DNA from: Bin55 sp965116055
Lineage (GTDB): Bacteria > Pseudomonadota > Gammaproteobacteria > Pseudomonadales > Azotimanducaceae
Assembly: GCA_965116055.1 (NCBI GenBank)
Contig: OZ220466.1
Span: 2,108,001-2,172,000, forward strand
DNA: 64,000 nt
Direction: 5' to 3'
In this document: positions 61,982 to 64,000 of the stretch, in pieces
Layout of the letters: each line of letters begins with the position of its first letter
Numbering within the stretch: the first letter of the stretch is position 1
Notes under the pieces: generated by a model
Database searches by the model: none
What the model was told of the DNA's origin: nothing
What the model saw: only the letters and a program-made list of their open reading frames with translations
Position numbers and translations under genes: made by a program

Positions 61982-61996
61982 GTATATAAGTCCCTT
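61982..61996 (+). repeat. 15-bp direct repeat (right), partner at 59585-59599
   Basis: GTATATAAGTCCCTT, one mismatch to the copy at 59585. It is placed just after the transposase remnant and before a small gene on the minus strand. Confidence 0.6.
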
Positions 61997-62294
61997 AGTT
62001 TGAACTCTTACTTGCTTCTTTTTCGCGTGCGCTTTTGTTTTTGTTCACCTTGTCCAGCTTGTTAATCCAGTCTTGTATATTTGACACTTGGCCATGAAGA
62101 CGTGTAATTTCCTCTTGCATCATGTCAAGCACATATGAAACATACTTGCGATCCTTCGGCCCGCTTTTGGCTAGTTCCTCTTGTATCCTGTAGACTACAT
62201 AACTCATTTGATTAGTTCTCATAAGAATTTTTATCTCTAGATCTACAAAATCAAAATATACTTTATCCATACGAACATGACTCTTAGGCTTCAT
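61995..62294 (-). CDS. hypothetical small coiled-coil-like protein
   Basis: This 99-residue charged protein has helical heptad-like stretches (YVVYRIQEELAKSGPKDRKY, VLDMMQEEITRLHGQVSNIQ, WINKLDKVNKNKSAREKEAS). ATG 62294 follows AAGGAGATATACAC, a good ribosome site. No family is recognised. It is upstream of the transposase and R-M genes on the same strand and may be cargo or regulator of that block. Confidence 0.5.
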   Translation of the reverse strand: MKPKSHVRMDKVYFDFVDLEIKILMRTNQMSYVVYRIQEELAKSGPKDRKYVSYVLDMMQEEITRLHGQVSNIQDWINKLDKVNKNKSAREKEASKSSN

Positions 62295-62762
62295 GTGTAT
62301 ATCTCCTTATTCGTGAGCGAAGCAGGTCAGCGCGGGATAGTCCCTTACCCGTTTCGCTAGTTGTTATGCATACAGTCATTCTATGAGCCAAAACATAGGT
62401 TTTTAGTTTTTCACGCCCGGTGCCAGTGGACACCACGTGCCTACATGACGTGGCAGTCTCATCAGGGATGAGGCTGCATGAATTCGAGTGGTTACACACC
62501 CTAACGACGATAACAATAGCGACACACGAGGTCTTATCTGCGTTTCCTGCCATTCCATCGTAAACTATAGGATCTTCTATGACAAGATGTGTCGTATGAT
62601 GGCGTTTGGCAATCAACTCAATCGTTCACTAAGTGAACATCAATCATTGACCGTACATTGATTAAACGACGAACGAGAATACCTTCGCACATAGTCTAGA
62701 CATGCGTATCAATCAATCGTGTATATGCCATCGCTACCAGTTCGAGCCTGGTCCAAGACTCC
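62295..62762. other. intergenic region without a supported gene
   Basis: About 470 bp between the small coiled-coil-like gene and the CoA-transferase. A minus-strand open frame at 62284-62616 has no convincing product or ribosome site. The region probably includes the promoter of the small gene. Confidence 0.4.
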
Positions 62763-63935
62763 TTAGAGCCCAACGACGCCATTTGCCGCAAGATGACTAA
62801 TATCGGAACTTTGGATACCTAATTCTTCTCGCAACACCTCTTTCGTATGCGCGCCAAGGAGTGGTGCATGCTGAATGGGCACTTGACTCTCCGACATCTT
62901 CGCCGGCCACCCAAGTAGTTTGATCGTACCGTGCATGGGATGGTCAATCTCATGCACAAAACCGCGTTCTACTAAATGAGCGTTGGTGTATAAATCCTGA
63001 GTAGTTAAGACCGCACTTGCAGGCACACCGGCTTCTGCCAATTCGCGCATCGCTTCGTATTTCGTTCTTAAGCGCGTCCATGCCGATATCTCTTCAACAT
63101 ACGCTTCCCTGCGTTCCGCGGTAGGCCAGCCTTCCTCTTCACCTTCAGTTTGTGCATGGCCGATGACGCGAAGTACGCCCTGCCACATAGTTGGAGTAAC
63201 AGCCATGATATAGACATAGTCATTCGATCCCTCGCCTTTGCACGGATAGAGATTCATATTCGGCATGCCGCCATTGCCAGATCGACGAGCGGCGCGTTCG
63301 CCATATGAACCGCCTGACATCGCAGTTCGCAGGTAATAGGTCATTGCTTCCTGCATTGATAGTTCAATGTACTGCCCTTTCCCTGTTCGCAACTTTTGGA
63401 TATAGGCCGCTGCGATCGCTAAAGCCATCTGCACGCCCGTGCCGGCATCACCCGTGGTTGGTCCAGGACGCATGGGCGGTCCGTCCGCTTCACCCGTAAT
63501 AGAAAACGCACCTGCAGCAGCTTGAGCTACCATGTCATAGCACTTATAGTCAGCCCAAGGACCGCTTACACCAAATCCTTTCAACTGCGCGTAAATAATG
63601 TCTGGCTTGCACGATTTCATGACTTCGTAGGTTAACTGCAACCGTTCCATAACGCCTGGACCGTAGTTCTCAATGAAAACATCGAATTTCGGAACCAGCT
63701 TTAACAGCAAATCCCGACCTTCGTCAGTCTGCAAATTGAGCGCGACGCTTCGCTTGTTCGAATTCCATACGACAAAATATTCAGCGTTGCCACCTGCTCC
63801 TCGACCAGGATCGCCTCGCCCCGGCGCTTCGATTTTGACGACATCCGCACCTAACCACGCTAACGCTTGCGTACAAGAGGTTCCAGCTTCGTATTGCGTC
63901 ATATCCAATATCCGCAAGCCTGCTAATGCTGCCAT
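62763..63935 (-). CDS. CaiB/BaiF family CoA-transferase (class III)
   Basis: This 390-residue class III CoA-transferase has the N-terminal LAGLRILDMTQYEAGTSCTQ, then LAWLGADVVKIEAPGRGDPG, FVVWNSNKRSVALNLQTDEG and the catalytic aspartate in PTTGDAGTGVQMALAIAAAY. Later blocks are GQYIELSMQEAMTYYLRTAM and AGVPASAVLTTQDLYTNAHL. It moves CoA between carboxylic acids such as formate/oxalate or succinate/others. The substrate cannot be read from the sequence. The TPP enzyme at 45739 could act in a related pathway but is 16 kb away. Confidence 0.9.
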   Translation of the reverse strand: MAALAGLRILDMTQYEAGTSCTQALAWLGADVVKIEAPGRGDPGRGAGGNAEYFVVWNSNKRSVALNLQTDEGRDLLLKLVPKFDVFIENYGPGVMERLQLTYEVMKSCKPDIIYAQLKGFGVSGPWADYKCYDMVAQAAAGAFSITGEADGPPMRPGPTTGDAGTGVQMALAIAAAYIQKLRTGKGQYIELSMQEAMTYYLRTAMSGGSYGERAARRSGNGGMPNMNLYPCKGEGSNDYVYIMAVTPTMWQGVLRVIGHAQTEGEEEGWPTAERREAYVEEISAWTRLRTKYEAMRELAEAGVPASAVLTTQDLYTNAHLVERGFVHEIDHPMHGTIKLLGWPAKMSESQVPIQHAPLLGAHTKEVLREELGIQSSDISHLAANGVVGL

Positions 63936-64000
63936 AGTGCCTTCCTAAACTGAGATCGTCACATTGCTTGAATGGTATAGATTAGTCGTGTGCGTAACGC

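Noticed and set aside
62284..62616. Minus-strand open frame of 110 codons
   Set aside because: There is no ribosome site, no recognisable domain, and an odd cysteine/threonine-rich composition. It is more likely non-coding.
1..64000. CRISPR array, rRNA or tRNA genes
   Set aside because: I saw no regularly spaced repeat array, no rRNA-like sequence and no complete tRNA cloverleaf on reading the window by eye; a dedicated search could still find a tRNA.

Overview
The window looks like chromosomal DNA of a gammaproteobacterium with a background near 50 % GC. The evidence is synteny. The minus-strand run miaB - ybeZ(phoH) - ybeY - ybeX(corC) - lnt and the run leuS - (two secreted proteins) - lptE - holA are classic gammaproteobacterial housekeeping clusters, and a DUF1820 gene is also present. 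The heavy load of insertion sequences, broken genes and restriction/defence genes suggests a genome under strong mobile-element pressure. The exact taxon cannot be read from the sequence.

Layout. (1) 1-12.4 kb, plus strand: the end of a polyamine-type ABC importer (binding protein and two permeases), two small membrane proteins, a MoxR ATPase with a CoxE-like VWA protein, and a complete peptide ABC importer. The OppC-type permease of that importer carries an inserted fibronectin-III-like domain. (2) 12.5-14.4 kb: an orphan adenine methyltransferase and a decayed IS1595-family copy. (3) 14.5-24.7 kb: a GC-rich defence island. It holds a pyrimidine-dimer glycosylase on the plus strand, then one long minus-strand operon: type III restriction subunit res, a small unknown gene, DUF1828/DUF1829, DUF2283, mod (one frameshift), an AAA ATPase, DUF4276 (three frameshifts) and a broken RelE-like fragment. 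The island ends in an integrase N-terminus fused upstream of res, next to a vapE remnant. (4) 25.6-30.0 kb: an ABM-domain monooxygenase and an apparently intact two-gene Gabija system (gajA-gajB). (5) 30.2-40.3 kb: an IS remnant, cobT/cobS, a SixA-like phosphatase, holA, lptE, a metallophosphoesterase, a small secreted protein and leuS. (6) 40.6-47.4 kb: accessory DNA wedged between leuS and lnt. It contains an IS5-family element with a 121-bp MITE relative, an operon of overlapping small genes whose last member is split by that MITE, an orphan AAA ATPase and a TPP enzyme. (7) 47.4-52.8 kb: lnt to miaB. (8) 53.0-57.2 kb: an intact IS1595-family copy with 8-bp target duplications, creD, DUF1820 and an FAD oxidoreductase. 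(9) 57.4-62.3 kb: a decayed IS1595 copy, an IS1341-type tnpB, and a MvaI/BcnI-like type II restriction-modification pair whose methyltransferase start overlaps the stop of a degraded IS1016-like transposase. (10) 62.8-63.9 kb: a CaiB/BaiF CoA-transferase.

Taken together, housekeeping blocks are interrupted by at least four defence modules (type III R-M, the AAA/DUF4276 pair, Gabija, type II R-M). Several are decaying, and the mobile elements that probably moved or broke them lie alongside. The most striking item is the MITE. It has perfect 17-bp terminal repeats and ATAA duplications, and it sits inside a 55-codon gene that becomes whole again when the insertion is removed on paper. The tnpB right-end hairpin lies inside the restriction endonuclease gene, and related short repeats bracket these blocks. 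Many frameshifts fall in short homopolymers, so some may be sequencing errors rather than real decay.
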